Shown here one piece after another: positions 51,726-60,185 of a DNA stretch of 64,000 nucleotides. Each line of letters begins with the position of its first letter. Position 1 is the stretch's first letter. The stretch is from contig NZ_CP104264.1 in assembly GCF_025244845.1 (NCBI RefSeq), positions 2,976,001-3,040,000 on the forward strand, read 5' to 3'. A program made the position numbers and the translations under genes. The notes under the pieces are model-generated. The model did no database searches. It saw only the letters and a program-made list of their open reading frames with translations, and was not told the DNA's origin. Source of the DNA: Arthrobacter sp. zg-Y1171 (GTDB taxonomy: Bacteria; Actinomycetota; Actinomycetes; Actinomycetales; Micrococcaceae).

Positions 51726-51753
51726 CAGGCGGGGAGCATCGGCTCCCCGCCTG
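51726..51753. terminator. Bidirectional terminator
   Basis: CAGGCGGGGAGC and its complement with a 4-nt loop, followed by TTTCATTTGTG on the plus strand. It lies between the convergent exporter permease gene and acyl-CoA ligase gene. Confidence 0.85.
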
Positions 51754-51782
51754 TTTCATTTGTGCTTTCATTTGTGCTGCAG

Positions 51783-53342
51783 TCAGTCCGGATATTGCCG
51801 GCGCAGTTCGGCTTTGCGGATCTTTCCGCTCGCCGTTCGGGGAAAGTCCTCGACCATCGTCACCGTGCGCGGCACTTTGTACCGGGCCAGGCGGCCGAAG
51901 AGGTGTTCCTGCACTTCCTCGGCCGTCAGCGCGTATCCCTCCCGCAGGCTGATGACCGCGCGGGGCACTTCGCCCCATCTGCTGTCCGGCACCCCGATCA
52001 CGGCAACGGCAGCCACGGCCTCCAGCTCCGCAATAACCTGCTCGACCTCGGCCGGATAAATATTCTCCCCGCCGGAAATGATCATGTCCTTCAGCCGGTC
52101 GGAGATGAACAGGTACCCGTCGTCGTCGAAATAGCCCATGTCCCCTGACCGGAACCATGCGTCGTCGGCATAGGCTTCCGCGGTGGCGTCGGGCCGGTTC
52201 CAATAGGAGCGGATGACGTTGGGTCCGGAAATCTGGATCTCCCCCACCTCTCCCGCCGGGAGCACCCCGCCGTCCGGACCCGTGATCCGAACGTCGGTGA
52301 AGAAGTGCGGCAATCCGGCGGAACCGGCCTTTTCCCTCGATCGGGCGGCCGGAAGCGCCGTGGCGCCCGGGGCCGTTTCAGTCATTCCGTAACCGTTGGA
52401 GAAGGACAGGCCGCGGGCTTCATAGGCCTCCAGGACCCGGAGCGGCACTGCGGATCCGCCGCAGGTGATGGTGGTCAGCGAGCTGATGTCCCGCTTGTCC
52501 CAGTCCGGATGCTCGCACAGCATCTGGTAGGTGGTGGGCACGCCGCTGATGTAGGTGGCTGCATACTGTTCAATCGCGGCAAGTGTGCGGCCCGGTTCGA
52601 ACCGGGTTTCCAGCACCACGGTGCCGCCCTTGAGGAGCACCGGCAGCACGCCCATGTCCAGGGATGCGACGTGGAACATCGGGGAGATCATCAGCGCGAC
52701 CTCCGTCCCGGACACGTCGTAGTCGACCAGCACGTTGTAGCAGTTCCAGGCCAGGTTCGCGTGGGAGAGCAGGGCGCCTTTGGGCCGGCCGGTGGTGCCG
52801 GAGGTGTAGAGGATCATCGCCCCGTCGTCTCCCGCGACCGGCAGGTCCAGCCGGTCCGGCGACGCCGCGGCGATCACGGCGTCGAAGTCGGACACACTTT
52901 CTCCGCCCGCCTCGTCCGCTGCGTTACCGTCGGCCGGCGCGGCGCCGTCGGCCACTTCCAGCCGCACCGCCACCGCGGTGCCGGCCGACCCCAGCTGCGC
53001 CAGCCGGGCGAGCGCACCGGTGTACACCAGTACCGAGCTGCCCGAATCCTGCAGCGCAAACTGGATTTCGGGCGGCGCCAGCCGGGTGTTCAACGGAACG
53101 AAGACGGCGCCCAGCGTTCCGGCCGCAAAAAACGTCTCCAGGAATGCGGGATGGTTATCCCCGAGGAAAGCCACCCGGGAGCCGTGGTCCACACCGGAGG
53201 CACGCAGTGCCTGTGCCAGCCGGTTGATCCGCTCGTCCAGCTCCGTGTAGCTGATGTTCCGGCCCTGGAAGACCAGTGCCGTGCGGCCGGCGGACTTCAG
53301 GCGCCGGCGGTGTATCCACGATCCCAGCCCCTGATTCTCCAT
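51783..53342 (-). CDS. AMP-dependent acyl-CoA ligase
   Basis: Cytosolic adenylate-forming ligase of 519 residues. The P-loop-like AMILYTSGTTGRPKGALLSH, the A5 segment FSNGYGMTETAPGATALP, A7 WFRSGDMGYFDDDGYLFISDRLKDMI and A10 FPRTASGKIRK (catalytic Lys in SGK) are all intact. It resembles fatty-acid/aromatic acid CoA ligases (FadD/menE-like). It follows an SsuA/NMT1-type lipoprotein gene by 4 bp, so the activated acid may be what that protein captures (inference). ATG 53342. Confidence 0.92.
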   Translation of the reverse strand: MENQGLGSWIHRRRLKSAGRTALVFQGRNISYTELDERINRLAQALRASGVDHGSRVAFLGDNHPAFLETFFAAGTLGAVFVPLNTRLAPPEIQFALQDSGSSVLVYTGALARLAQLGSAGTAVAVRLEVADGAAPADGNAADEAGGESVSDFDAVIAAASPDRLDLPVAGDDGAMILYTSGTTGRPKGALLSHANLAWNCYNVLVDYDVSGTEVALMISPMFHVASLDMGVLPVLLKGGTVVLETRFEPGRTLAAIEQYAATYISGVPTTYQMLCEHPDWDKRDISSLTTITCGGSAVPLRVLEAYEARGLSFSNGYGMTETAPGATALPAARSREKAGSAGLPHFFTDVRITGPDGGVLPAGEVGEIQISGPNVIRSYWNRPDATAEAYADDAWFRSGDMGYFDDDGYLFISDRLKDMIISGGENIYPAEVEQVIAELEAVAAVAVIGVPDSRWGEVPRAVISLREGYALTAEEVQEHLFGRLARYKVPRTVTMVEDFPRTASGKIRKAELRRQYPD

Positions 53343-53346
53343 GGTG

Positions 53347-54357
53347 CTACTGCACCGTCATGGCATCGACGTCCGGTTCCTTTGCCACAAACTCGTACTT
53401 CAGCATGAGTGCGCCCAGGTCATCCAGCTCGTCGCTTCGAAGTTCGCCGTCGAACTCCTCCATCTTCAGGTTCTCGGCGACTGCCGCGTCCATCCCCATG
53501 AACGTCGGAAGGGTGGCGCGGACGTCGTCGACGTTGGCCTGCGCAGAGGTGAGCGTTTCGGTGACGGCATCCTTGAAGGCCGTGACGGTTTCCGCATTTT
53601 CGTCCGCATACCGGCCGGAGGTAAACGTGACCATCGTAGGCATCCCGGCGACCGCTTCCTGGTTCGGATAGCCAACCAGGACGTAGTCGGGATTGGCCAG
53701 GGCGCGGCTCAGGAAAGGCTCGGGCAGCCAGACCGCGTCCGTATTGCCTCGCTCGAGCGCGGCTTCCATATCCTGGAACGGCAGCTCGTTGAAGTTGAGC
53801 TGCTCCGGATCGGCGCCGGCCAGGGCGGCGCTTTCCATGATGGTCAGATCGCCCTGGGTATTGACCGCGTTGACGGTGGTGGTTTTGCCTTCCAGATCGG
53901 CGAAGGACGTGATCCCGGAGTCCGCGCGGGCCACCACACCGTTGATGTCATCGCCTTCGGCGAGGGAATTGGAGTACCCGGACACGATCTTCATATCCAG
54001 GCCCTTGTCCTTGGCCACCATGACCGACAGCGGGTTACCCACGGCAAAATGGATGTCGCCGGTGGAGACCGCCGGCAGCATGGCTGCCCCGCCGGTGCCG
54101 CGCTGGAGCTCGATCTCCAGCCCGTGCTTCTCGAAAATGCCTTCATCAATGCCGTACTGCATAGCCGAGGACGGCGCGATGGACAACACCCCCACCACTA
54201 CCTGCTGAAGTTCACCGCTGCCGGAACTTTCGCTGCCCGACGGCGACGACTCGGCGTCGGATCCGGCGGTCGAACCGGAGCAGCCGGTCAGTGCCAGTGC
54301 CAGCAGAACTCCGCCTGCCGCAGCAGTGGACAGTTTCCTGGTGATCGTGTTCCTCAT
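53347..54357 (-). CDS. NMT1/SsuA-like ABC substrate-binding lipoprotein, orphan
   Basis: Lipoprotein of 336 residues. The signal peptide ends at lipobox LTGC, followed by a ~25-residue Ser/Gly linker. VVVGVLSIAPSSAMQYGIDEGIFEKHGLEIEL and GGAAMLPAVSTGDIHFAVGNPLSVMVAKDKGLDMKIVSGY are those of the taurine/nitrate/thiamine-precursor (NMT1/THI5-like) binding fold. No permease or ATPase gene accompanies it. Instead its stop is 4 bp before an acyl-CoA ligase start, which suggests capture of an organic acid. ATG 54357. Confidence 0.9.
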   Translation of the reverse strand: MRNTITRKLSTAAAGGVLLALALTGCSGSTAGSDAESSPSGSESSGSGELQQVVVGVLSIAPSSAMQYGIDEGIFEKHGLEIELQRGTGGAAMLPAVSTGDIHFAVGNPLSVMVAKDKGLDMKIVSGYSNSLAEGDDINGVVARADSGITSFADLEGKTTTVNAVNTQGDLTIMESAALAGADPEQLNFNELPFQDMEAALERGNTDAVWLPEPFLSRALANPDYVLVGYPNQEAVAGMPTMVTFTSGRYADENAETVTAFKDAVTETLTSAQANVDDVRATLPTFMGMDAAVAENLKMEEFDGELRSDELDDLGALMLKYEFVAKEPDVDAMTVQ

Positions 54358-54516
54358 GACCTACCTCTTCATTGTGGTGGTAAGAGTGGTGCCCTGGCCG
54401 TTACCCGGGCCGGGTTCCCTGAACCCGTGCCGGTGGCTGGCTCCATGTCACCCCGGATCGTTGAGAATGTCAACAGTATTTGTTCCCGCATACCGGCAGC
54501 GGCCCAGGGAGCGCAC

Positions 54517-54559
54517 AAAAAACCGGTGCGGTGGTCCGCAAAGCAGACCACTGCACCGG
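54517..54559 (-). terminator. Intrinsic terminator of malQ
   Basis: A 14-bp stem (CCGGTGC, one mismatch, GTGGTC and complement) with a 9-nt loop, followed on the minus strand by six T. It lies ~90 bp past the malQ stop, beyond the G tract. Confidence 0.8.
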
Positions 54560-54622
54560 CGCTTGACCGTGGCCACCGCAACGCCCGCCGCAACGCCCGC
54601 CGGCGAGGCGGGGGCGAGGACC

Positions 54623-54640
54623 GGGGGGCGGGGGGGGGGG
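54623..54640 (+). repeat. G tract (G6-C-G11)
   Basis: A run of 6 G, one C and 11 G just beyond the malQ stop codon (54646). It may form a quadruplex or vary in length; an assembly error is also possible. Confidence 0.7.
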
Positions 54641-54645
54641 TAAGC

Positions 54646-56832
54646 CTAGATCCCCTTTTGCATCAGGGCCGCCAGGGACCGGAACCTTTCGTTCCGTTCC
54701 AGGTCGTCCAACAGCACCGCCTCGCCGTCGGGACCGCAGAGGGGAATCCGCCAGTTCGGATACTCATCGGCGGTCCCCGGCTGGTTCTGGGTCTTTTTCT
54801 CGCCTACCAGGTCGGCCAGGGCCACGCCGAGAAGCACCGACGGCGTCTGCAGGATAAATTCGTGCAGCGCCTCCACCGTCTGCTGCACTTCCTCGCCGTG
54901 CATCTGGCCGGCCACCTGGTCGGAGGCGGATTCGGGCAGCAGCCCGCGCTGGCGGAGCGCATTCAGGACAGCTTCCTGCCCCTCGCTGTCTGCCTTCCGC
55001 TCTTCCTCCACCGGACGGTTGAGCAGGCCGAGGGATTCGCGCAGGTTCACGTGTTCACCGGCCAGGTAGCCGGCGGTCGGCGGGAGGTCATGGGTGTTCA
55101 CGCTGGTCAGGGCGCCCACCCGGTATACCTCCGGATCGCGCGGGCCGTCCTCGGTCTGCTCGAACCACAGGATGGAGGTGCCCAGCACCCCGCGCTCCCC
55201 GAGGTACTCCTGGACCCACGGCTCAAAGACGCCCAGGTCCTCACCGATAACGACGGCGCCGGCCCGCTGCGCTTCCAGCGCGAGGATGCCGATCATCGCC
55301 TCATGGTCGTAGTAGACATACGCGCCCTCGCCCGGGGATCCGGCACCCTGCGGGATCCACCAGAGCCGGAACAGGCCCAGGATGTGGTCCACCCGGATGC
55401 CGCCGGCGTGCCGGAGGATGGTGCGGATCATGTCCCGGTAGGCGGCATAGCCGGAGTCGGCCAGCCGTCCGGGGTGCCACGGCGGCTGGCTCCAGTCCTG
55501 GCCGCGCTGGTTGAACATGTCCGGCGGCGCGCCGACGGAGATGCCGGAGGCCAGCACGTCGCGCAGCATCCACGCATCGGCGCCGCTGGGGTGCACGCCC
55601 ACGGCGAGGTCGTGGATCACGCCGATCCCCATGCCTGCCTTCTTCGCTGCCAGCTGCACGCCCTCCAGCTGTTCGTCGCAGATCCACTGCAGCCACTTGA
55701 AGAAGTCGATGCGTTCCTGCAGCCGGGGCAGCCGGCGGATCACGTAGTCGCTGTCCGGGCCCGTGGCCTCGGCCCACTCCGGTGCGCCGGGGGCCAGTTC
55801 CTCGGCCAGGGCACACCAGCGGGCGAAGTTCTCCAGGCCCTGCCCGGCGTCGGCCTTGAAGGCATCGAACTGTTTCTGCCGGCTCGGGCTGCGTTCCACC
55901 TGGTACACGTCCTGCAGTACGCGCAGCTTGGCCGCGTAGCTGGCGTCGCGGTCCAGTTCCGCTGCGGAGGTGTTGGCCGGGTACAGGGATCGGGCCGCCT
56001 CTTCAGCGGCCTGCCGCTGGCCGTCGGTCAGGTACGCGTATTCCGGCACGGCTTCCACCCGGATGTACAGCGGGTTGAAGAACCGCCGGGTGGTGGGCAG
56101 GTACGGGGACGGCTCAATCGGCGGGACGGGTTCCGCGGCGTGCAGCGGGTTGATCAGGACAAACCCGGCGTCGTAATCCGTGCCGGCGACGGCGGCGAGA
56201 TCCGCCAGGTCGGTGAGGTCCCCGATCCCCCAGGACCGGGAGGAGCGGACCGAGTAAAGCTGGGCCTGCACCCCCCAGGCGCGCTCGGTTTCCAGCTTGT
56301 CCGCGGTGTCGAGCCGGTCAGGGGTGACCACCAGAACGGCAGTGGCGGAGATGTCGCCGCTTGCCGCTTCGAGCGTGTGCCAGCCCAGCTCCAACCCCTC
56401 GGGCAGGGGAACCAGGGTGCGTGCCACGGCCGAGCCGTCGATGTCCCGTTCCTCCTCGGGTTGCTCAGGCCAGGCGAGTTCCTGCTCTGAGCCGTCTTCC
56501 AGCCGCAGGGTCAGTTTTGCGGTGCTGCCCGGCGGCAGGTGGACGGGCACGCTGCCGGGCTTGCCCTGGCGCACGACGGCGGTCGGCGGCAGCGGGCGCT
56601 TCCAGGCGGCCGCCTTTGACTCTGCGAGGGACCGTTCCAGGTCCTGTTCCGATTCGACGGCCAGGCCCAGTGCGGAGAGGACGCTGCGCAGCGTGGAGTC
56701 GGATACCTGCTGCTCGGAACCGTCCCAGCCGGTGAAGGTGGTGGCTACCTTGTGAAAGTCGGCAAGCTGGCGGAGGAGGCCTGCGGCGTCCGGATCAGGG
56801 CGGGCGGACGGGGCTTTTGGCTTTTCACTCAT
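54646..56832 (-). CDS. malQ: 4-alpha-glucanotransferase (GH77)
   Basis: Amylomaltase of 728 residues, typical for the long actinobacterial MalQ. Roughly the first 180 residues form an N-terminal beta-rich extension (PVHLPPGSTAKLTLRLEDG). The GH77 barrel follows: SVRSSRSWGIGDLTDLADL, the catalytic nucleophile region GIRVDHILGLFRLWWIP, the acid/base VVIGEDLGVFEPWV, and SVNTHDLPPTAGY. It transfers alpha-1,4-glucan chains in maltodextrin and glycogen metabolism. ATG 56832. Not flanked by other glycogen genes. Terminator at 54517-54559. Confidence 0.95.
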   Translation of the reverse strand: MSEKPKAPSARPDPDAAGLLRQLADFHKVATTFTGWDGSEQQVSDSTLRSVLSALGLAVESEQDLERSLAESKAAAWKRPLPPTAVVRQGKPGSVPVHLPPGSTAKLTLRLEDGSEQELAWPEQPEEERDIDGSAVARTLVPLPEGLELGWHTLEAASGDISATAVLVVTPDRLDTADKLETERAWGVQAQLYSVRSSRSWGIGDLTDLADLAAVAGTDYDAGFVLINPLHAAEPVPPIEPSPYLPTTRRFFNPLYIRVEAVPEYAYLTDGQRQAAEEAARSLYPANTSAAELDRDASYAAKLRVLQDVYQVERSPSRQKQFDAFKADAGQGLENFARWCALAEELAPGAPEWAEATGPDSDYVIRRLPRLQERIDFFKWLQWICDEQLEGVQLAAKKAGMGIGVIHDLAVGVHPSGADAWMLRDVLASGISVGAPPDMFNQRGQDWSQPPWHPGRLADSGYAAYRDMIRTILRHAGGIRVDHILGLFRLWWIPQGAGSPGEGAYVYYDHEAMIGILALEAQRAGAVVIGEDLGVFEPWVQEYLGERGVLGTSILWFEQTEDGPRDPEVYRVGALTSVNTHDLPPTAGYLAGEHVNLRESLGLLNRPVEEERKADSEGQEAVLNALRQRGLLPESASDQVAGQMHGEEVQQTVEALHEFILQTPSVLLGVALADLVGEKKTQNQPGTADEYPNWRIPLCGPDGEAVLLDDLERNERFRSLAALMQKGI

Positions 56833-56897
56833 GGAACCAATCTATGGCCCGCAGGACAACGCCGCACGTTCTTCCATCGCTGGCAGCGAACGTACCG

Positions 56898-57224
56898 CTA
56901 AGGGCGTTCCTGCGTCAGGCGCCAGTTGTCCTGGAACTCCGGATGGTCCTCGTGCACGGCGGCGAGGGCGGACAGCGCCAACGTGGTCCACTCCAGCTCC
57001 TCACGGAACTGGGGATCGTCGTCGGGGTCCACGACCATGCGTGAAAGTGCATGGCGGCGGGCACCTCCGATGATCTCGATGAGCATGAGCTTAGTTTCGC
57101 ATTCCTTCAGCAGCCGCTCCTCATACCAGCGGTCCGAGAGCGAAACGTCGGAAGATGCCAGTAGTTTGCGGGCCTCGGAGATGTCTTCTTGGAAGCGGAT
57201 GACCAGGAAATCCACGATATCCAT
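56898..57224 (-). CDS. DUF6221-like small protein
   Basis: 108 residues, acidic and helical. It opens DIVDFLVIRFQEDISEARKLLAS and ends LSALAAVHEDHPEFQDNWRL, the layout of actinobacterial and phage DUF6221 proteins (N-terminal helix FLxxRxxED, C-terminal YxxHPxFxxxW). Function unknown. AGGA lies 8 nt before ATG 57224. It is upstream of malQ by 65 bp on the same strand but probably unrelated. Family assignment is from the two end motifs only. Confidence 0.75.
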   Translation of the reverse strand: MDIVDFLVIRFQEDISEARKLLASSDVSLSDRWYEERLLKECETKLMLIEIIGGARRHALSRMVVDPDDDPQFREELEWTTLALSALAAVHEDHPEFQDNWRLTQERP

Positions 57225-57338
57225 GGGCCGAATCCTACCCGGCGGACCGCCCGCCGGTCAGTGGTCCATGCGCGAACGGGAATATTTAACGGCCAAGCGC
57301 TCGTTAGTGTAAGTATCAACTAATTGAGGAGATGCCTT

Positions 57339-57572
57339 TTGCCGGTAGCCGATACCCACTCCCCCAAAAAGACAGCACGTGCCAGGCGCGTGCGCAGCAT
57401 CCGTTCCCTCCGCCGCGGAGACATCGTTGAAGCACGCAGCGGCGGAACCACCTATTTCCACGGCGAGGTCCAGGACACAGCCCCGGGCCTGTCCACCGTC
57501 TGGATCCGGGATGAGTCCACCGGTCAACGGACTGCGGCCAGCATGGACGATTTCAGCCTCTGGAAGCTGTAG
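57339..57572 (+). CDS. Small conserved-looking basic protein with SH3-like fold pattern
   Basis: 77 residues with a basic N-terminus (KKTARARRVRSIRSLRRG) and a compact beta-rich part (GDIVEARSGGTTYFHGEVQDTAPGLSTVWIRDE) ending DFSLWKL. Not recognised; the alternating strands suggest a small SH3- or KOW-like barrel and possible RNA or protein contact. The start is taken as TTG 57339 because GAGGAG stands 8 nt upstream; a TTG at 57324 lacks a site. Single gene divergent from the DUF6221-like gene. Confidence 0.65.
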   Translation: MPVADTHSPKKTARARRVRSIRSLRRGDIVEARSGGTTYFHGEVQDTAPGLSTVWIRDESTGQRTAASMDDFSLWKL

Positions 57573-57590
57573 CCGCACCCCCGGCTGCGG

Positions 57591-58355
57591 TCACCGGTCA
57601 ATCAGGGCGCCGGCGCTGATATTCAGCGTTGCGGCGGTCATGCTGGCGGCCCGGTCCGAAGCAGCGAAGGCCGCTGCGTAGCCCACATCCTCCAGCGTGG
57701 CAGCGCGGCCCAGCATGGTGGAGCGAATCATGGCGTCGGCAATCTCGCCGGCGCCTTCCATGTTTTCCGGCAGGGTTTCCGGAACGCCGCCGCTGCGCAG
57801 GGTCACCACCCGGATCCCGTAGGCCCCCAGTTCGCTGGAAAGCTGGCGGCGCATGGATTCCATCGCTTCAAAGGCGGTCTGCAGTCCGCCCAGGTACAGG
57901 CCGGGCACCGGGTCCCCCGAGCCGCCGAACACCAGGATCACCCCGGAGCGCTGGCGCATCATGTGCCTCGCGGCCGCCTGCGAGGTCAGGAAAAAGGTCT
58001 GGACGGCGGTGGCGACCGGCCGCAGATAGTCGGCGACGGACATTTCGGCCATGGGCGTTCCCTGCACGTCCCCGTGCTGGATCACGTTCATGGAGATATC
58101 GAGGCTGCCGGCCGCGGCCGCGACGTCGTCCGCATGTTCGCGAACCGCCCGCTCATTGGTGGCATCCAGCAGTGCCGTGTCCACCGTTCCCCCGGCATGC
58201 CGGATCCGATCCGCCACGGCCTCGAGCGGCTCCGGCGTGCGCCCTGCGAGGAAGACCCGCGCCCCTTCCCGGGCGAATGCCTGCGCCACGGCGCCGCCGA
58301 TGCCTCCCCCGCCGCCGTAGATCACCGCGTTCTTCCCGATGAGCAGCTGCTCCAT
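57591..58355 (-). CDS. Atypical SDR-family protein with altered catalytic motif
   Basis: 254 residues with an SDR fold. The nucleotide loop is GGGGGIGG (in place of TGxxxGIG) and the N-terminal half reads AVAQAFAREGARVFLAGRTPEPLEAVADRI. The usual YxxxK is missing: at that place the sequence is GLYLGGLQTAFEAM, with Leu where Lys is expected, and NNAG is replaced by NVIQHG. ATG 58355 has GGCGGAAC upstream; the longer frame upstream is antisense to the acyl-CoA synthetase. Probably a non-catalytic or unusual enzyme; divergent from 58542. Confidence 0.82.
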   Translation of the reverse strand: MEQLLIGKNAVIYGGGGGIGGAVAQAFAREGARVFLAGRTPEPLEAVADRIRHAGGTVDTALLDATNERAVREHADDVAAAAGSLDISMNVIQHGDVQGTPMAEMSVADYLRPVATAVQTFFLTSQAAARHMMRQRSGVILVFGGSGDPVPGLYLGGLQTAFEAMESMRRQLSSELGAYGIRVVTLRSGGVPETLPENMEGAGEIADAMIRSTMLGRAATLEDVGYAAAFAASDRAASMTAATLNISAGALIDR

Positions 58356-58541
58356 GGTTCCGCCTTCCGGTTGTCCTGCCGGTCCCGGCCCGTTCCCGCC
58401 GGCCCCATGGCGTTCGATCCCCATCATGGGCTGCTGCCCGGTGAGGACACAATGTCTCCGGCGAAGCCGGCGTCGGCCTAGCATGGAGATTACGGCCGGG
58501 GAGTGATCCACGGCACATTTGATGGAACGGAGCCGCATAAG

Positions 58542-60185
58542 ATGTTCAACCCCCTCACTGTCCAGGAACCGGTGGCGCCCGCCGCACTGCTGTGCGACCG
58601 GCATCCCGCTGACTCTGTTGCCTTCACCGTCATTGAGCAGGACCTTTCCGCCACCGACCTCACCTACGGAGAACTCCAGGCGGGCTCCGAGCGGGCCGCG
58701 GCGGCCTTCGCCCGGCGGGGGGTACGCCGCGGGGACCGGGTGGCAACCCTGATGGGCAAGAGCGGTGACCTGGTGACGGTGCTGCTGGGTCTGTGGCGCC
58801 TGGGCGCCGTCCACGTGCCGCTGTTCACGGCTTTTGCCACGCCGGCCATTTCCGTACGCCTGGCCGCCAGCGGTGCCCGGTTGGTGGTGGCCGACGAAAA
58901 CCAGCTGGCCAAGGTGGCACCCCTGGTACCGGAGCTGGGCCTTACGGTCCTGGCGGCCGGTACTGGCGCCGGCGCGGACGCGGGCGGATTGGACACCGCG
59001 GGTGCCGCAGATGCCCTGGACTGGACACAGCTGCTCTCCGCCGAACAGCCGGGAATGCCGGCGGCAGTCCTGGACCCGCAGGAGGTGCTCGTGGAAATCT
59101 TCACGTCGGGCACCACCGGCGCACCGAAGGGCGTGACGGTGCCGGTTTCGGCGCTCGAAGCGTTCTCCGCCTACTTCCACTACGGACTGGACGTGCAGGA
59201 AGGGGACGTCTTCTGGAACGCCGCCGATCCGGGCTGGGCCTACGGCCTGTATTACGGGATCCTCGCTCCGCTGGCGGCGGGCCGCCGGAACCTGCTGCTG
59301 CGCGGCAGCTTCAGCGCGAAGCTGTGCTGGGAGGTGCTGGACCGGTTCCGCGTTACGAACTTCGCCGCGGCGCCCACCATTTTCCGCTCGCTCCGGGCCG
59401 AGGCGCCCGACGGCGTCGGCCCCCTGGCGCTGCAGCGCGCCTCCAGTGCGGGTGAGCCCCTGGACGCGGAGACCATCAGCTGGGCCACGCGCTGCCTGGG
59501 TACCGCTGTGCGGGACCACTACGGGCAGACCGAAATGGGGATGTGCATTGTGAACGGCTGGGAGGACTCGGTGTCCCGCGAGATCCGGCCCGGCTCGATG
59601 GGCCACGCCCTGCCCGGCTACCGCACCGAAGTGCTGTCGCTGGAAGAAGATTCCCCGGCCGCGTCCGGCGAGAAGGGGCGGGTGGCCATTGACGTTCCGG
59701 CCAGCCCGCTGATGTGGTTCAGCGGGTACACGGACAACCCGGAGAAAACCGCCGAACGCTACAGCAGCGACGGCCGCTGGTATTACACCGGAGACACCGG
59801 TTCACGCGATGCCGACGGGTACACCTACTTCTCCGCCCGGGATGACGATGTGATCATCATGGCCGGCTACCGGATCGGCCCGTTCGAGGTCGAATCCGTG
59901 CTGGCCACGCACCCGGAGGTAGCGGAGAGCGCCGTCATCGGGGTTCCGGACGAGCTGCGCGGAGAACGGCTCGAAGCCTACGTGGTGCTCCGCTCCGGCT
60001 CCGGCTCCCCCGAGCTGGCGGCGGAACTACAGCAGCTGGTCAAGACGCAGTATGCCGCCCATGCGTATCCGCGGGCGGTGCACTTTGTGGAGGAGCTGCC
60101 AAAAACGCCGAGCGGGAAGCTGCAGCGTTTCCTGCTGCGTGCTTCCCGCTCGGCGTCGGATTCCGAACCTCCGGTAAACGCCTAG
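58542..60185 (+). CDS. Acetyl/medium-chain acyl-CoA synthetase-like ligase
   Basis: AMP-forming ligase of 547 residues. EIFTSGTTGAPKGVTVP is the phosphate-binding loop; WNAADPGWAYGLYYGILAPL is characteristic of acetyl-CoA and medium-chain acyl-CoA synthetases; RDHYGQTEMGM and YYTGDTGSRDADGYTYFSARDDDVI are A5 and A7; PKTPSGKLQRFLLR carries the acetylatable catalytic Lys. Product is an acyl-CoA from a short or medium chain acid. ATG 58542 has GGAG; longer in-frame starts overlap the promoter. Its 3' end overlaps putA by 4 bp, and the Lys-motif DNA also forms the putA terminator. Confidence 0.9.
   Translation: MFNPLTVQEPVAPAALLCDRHPADSVAFTVIEQDLSATDLTYGELQAGSERAAAAFARRGVRRGDRVATLMGKSGDLVTVLLGLWRLGAVHVPLFTAFATPAISVRLAASGARLVVADENQLAKVAPLVPELGLTVLAAGTGAGADAGGLDTAGAADALDWTQLLSAEQPGMPAAVLDPQEVLVEIFTSGTTGAPKGVTVPVSALEAFSAYFHYGLDVQEGDVFWNAADPGWAYGLYYGILAPLAAGRRNLLLRGSFSAKLCWEVLDRFRVTNFAAAPTIFRSLRAEAPDGVGPLALQRASSAGEPLDAETISWATRCLGTAVRDHYGQTEMGMCIVNGWEDSVSREIRPGSMGHALPGYRTEVLSLEEDSPAASGEKGRVAIDVPASPLMWFSGYTDNPEKTAERYSSDGRWYYTGDTGSRDADGYTYFSARDDDVIIMAGYRIGPFEVESVLATHPEVAESAVIGVPDELRGERLEAYVVLRSGSGSPELAAELQQLVKTQYAAHAYPRAVHFVEELPKTPSGKLQRFLLRASRSASDSEPPVNA
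60101..60155 (-). terminator. Intrinsic terminator of putA embedded in the convergent ligase gene
   Basis: Perfect 15-bp arms CGCCGAGCGGGAAGC (60106-60120) and its complement (60141-60155), with a 20-nt loop, followed on the minus strand by TTTTT (60105-60101). It begins 27 bp after the putA stop. All of it lies within the coding sequence of the acyl-CoA synthetase, one arm encoding its PSGK motif. Confidence 0.8.

Noticed and set aside
53341..56490. 1049-residue open frame on the plus strand
   Set aside because: It lies antisense to malQ and the SBP gene. Its His/Gly/Gln-rich composition is typical of high-GC shadow frames, and it has no recognisable domain.
58356..59606. N-terminal extension of the SDR-like gene on the minus strand
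   Set aside because: The added ~417 residues are antisense to the acyl-CoA synthetase and low in complexity; the SDR begins at ATG 58355 with a ribosome site.
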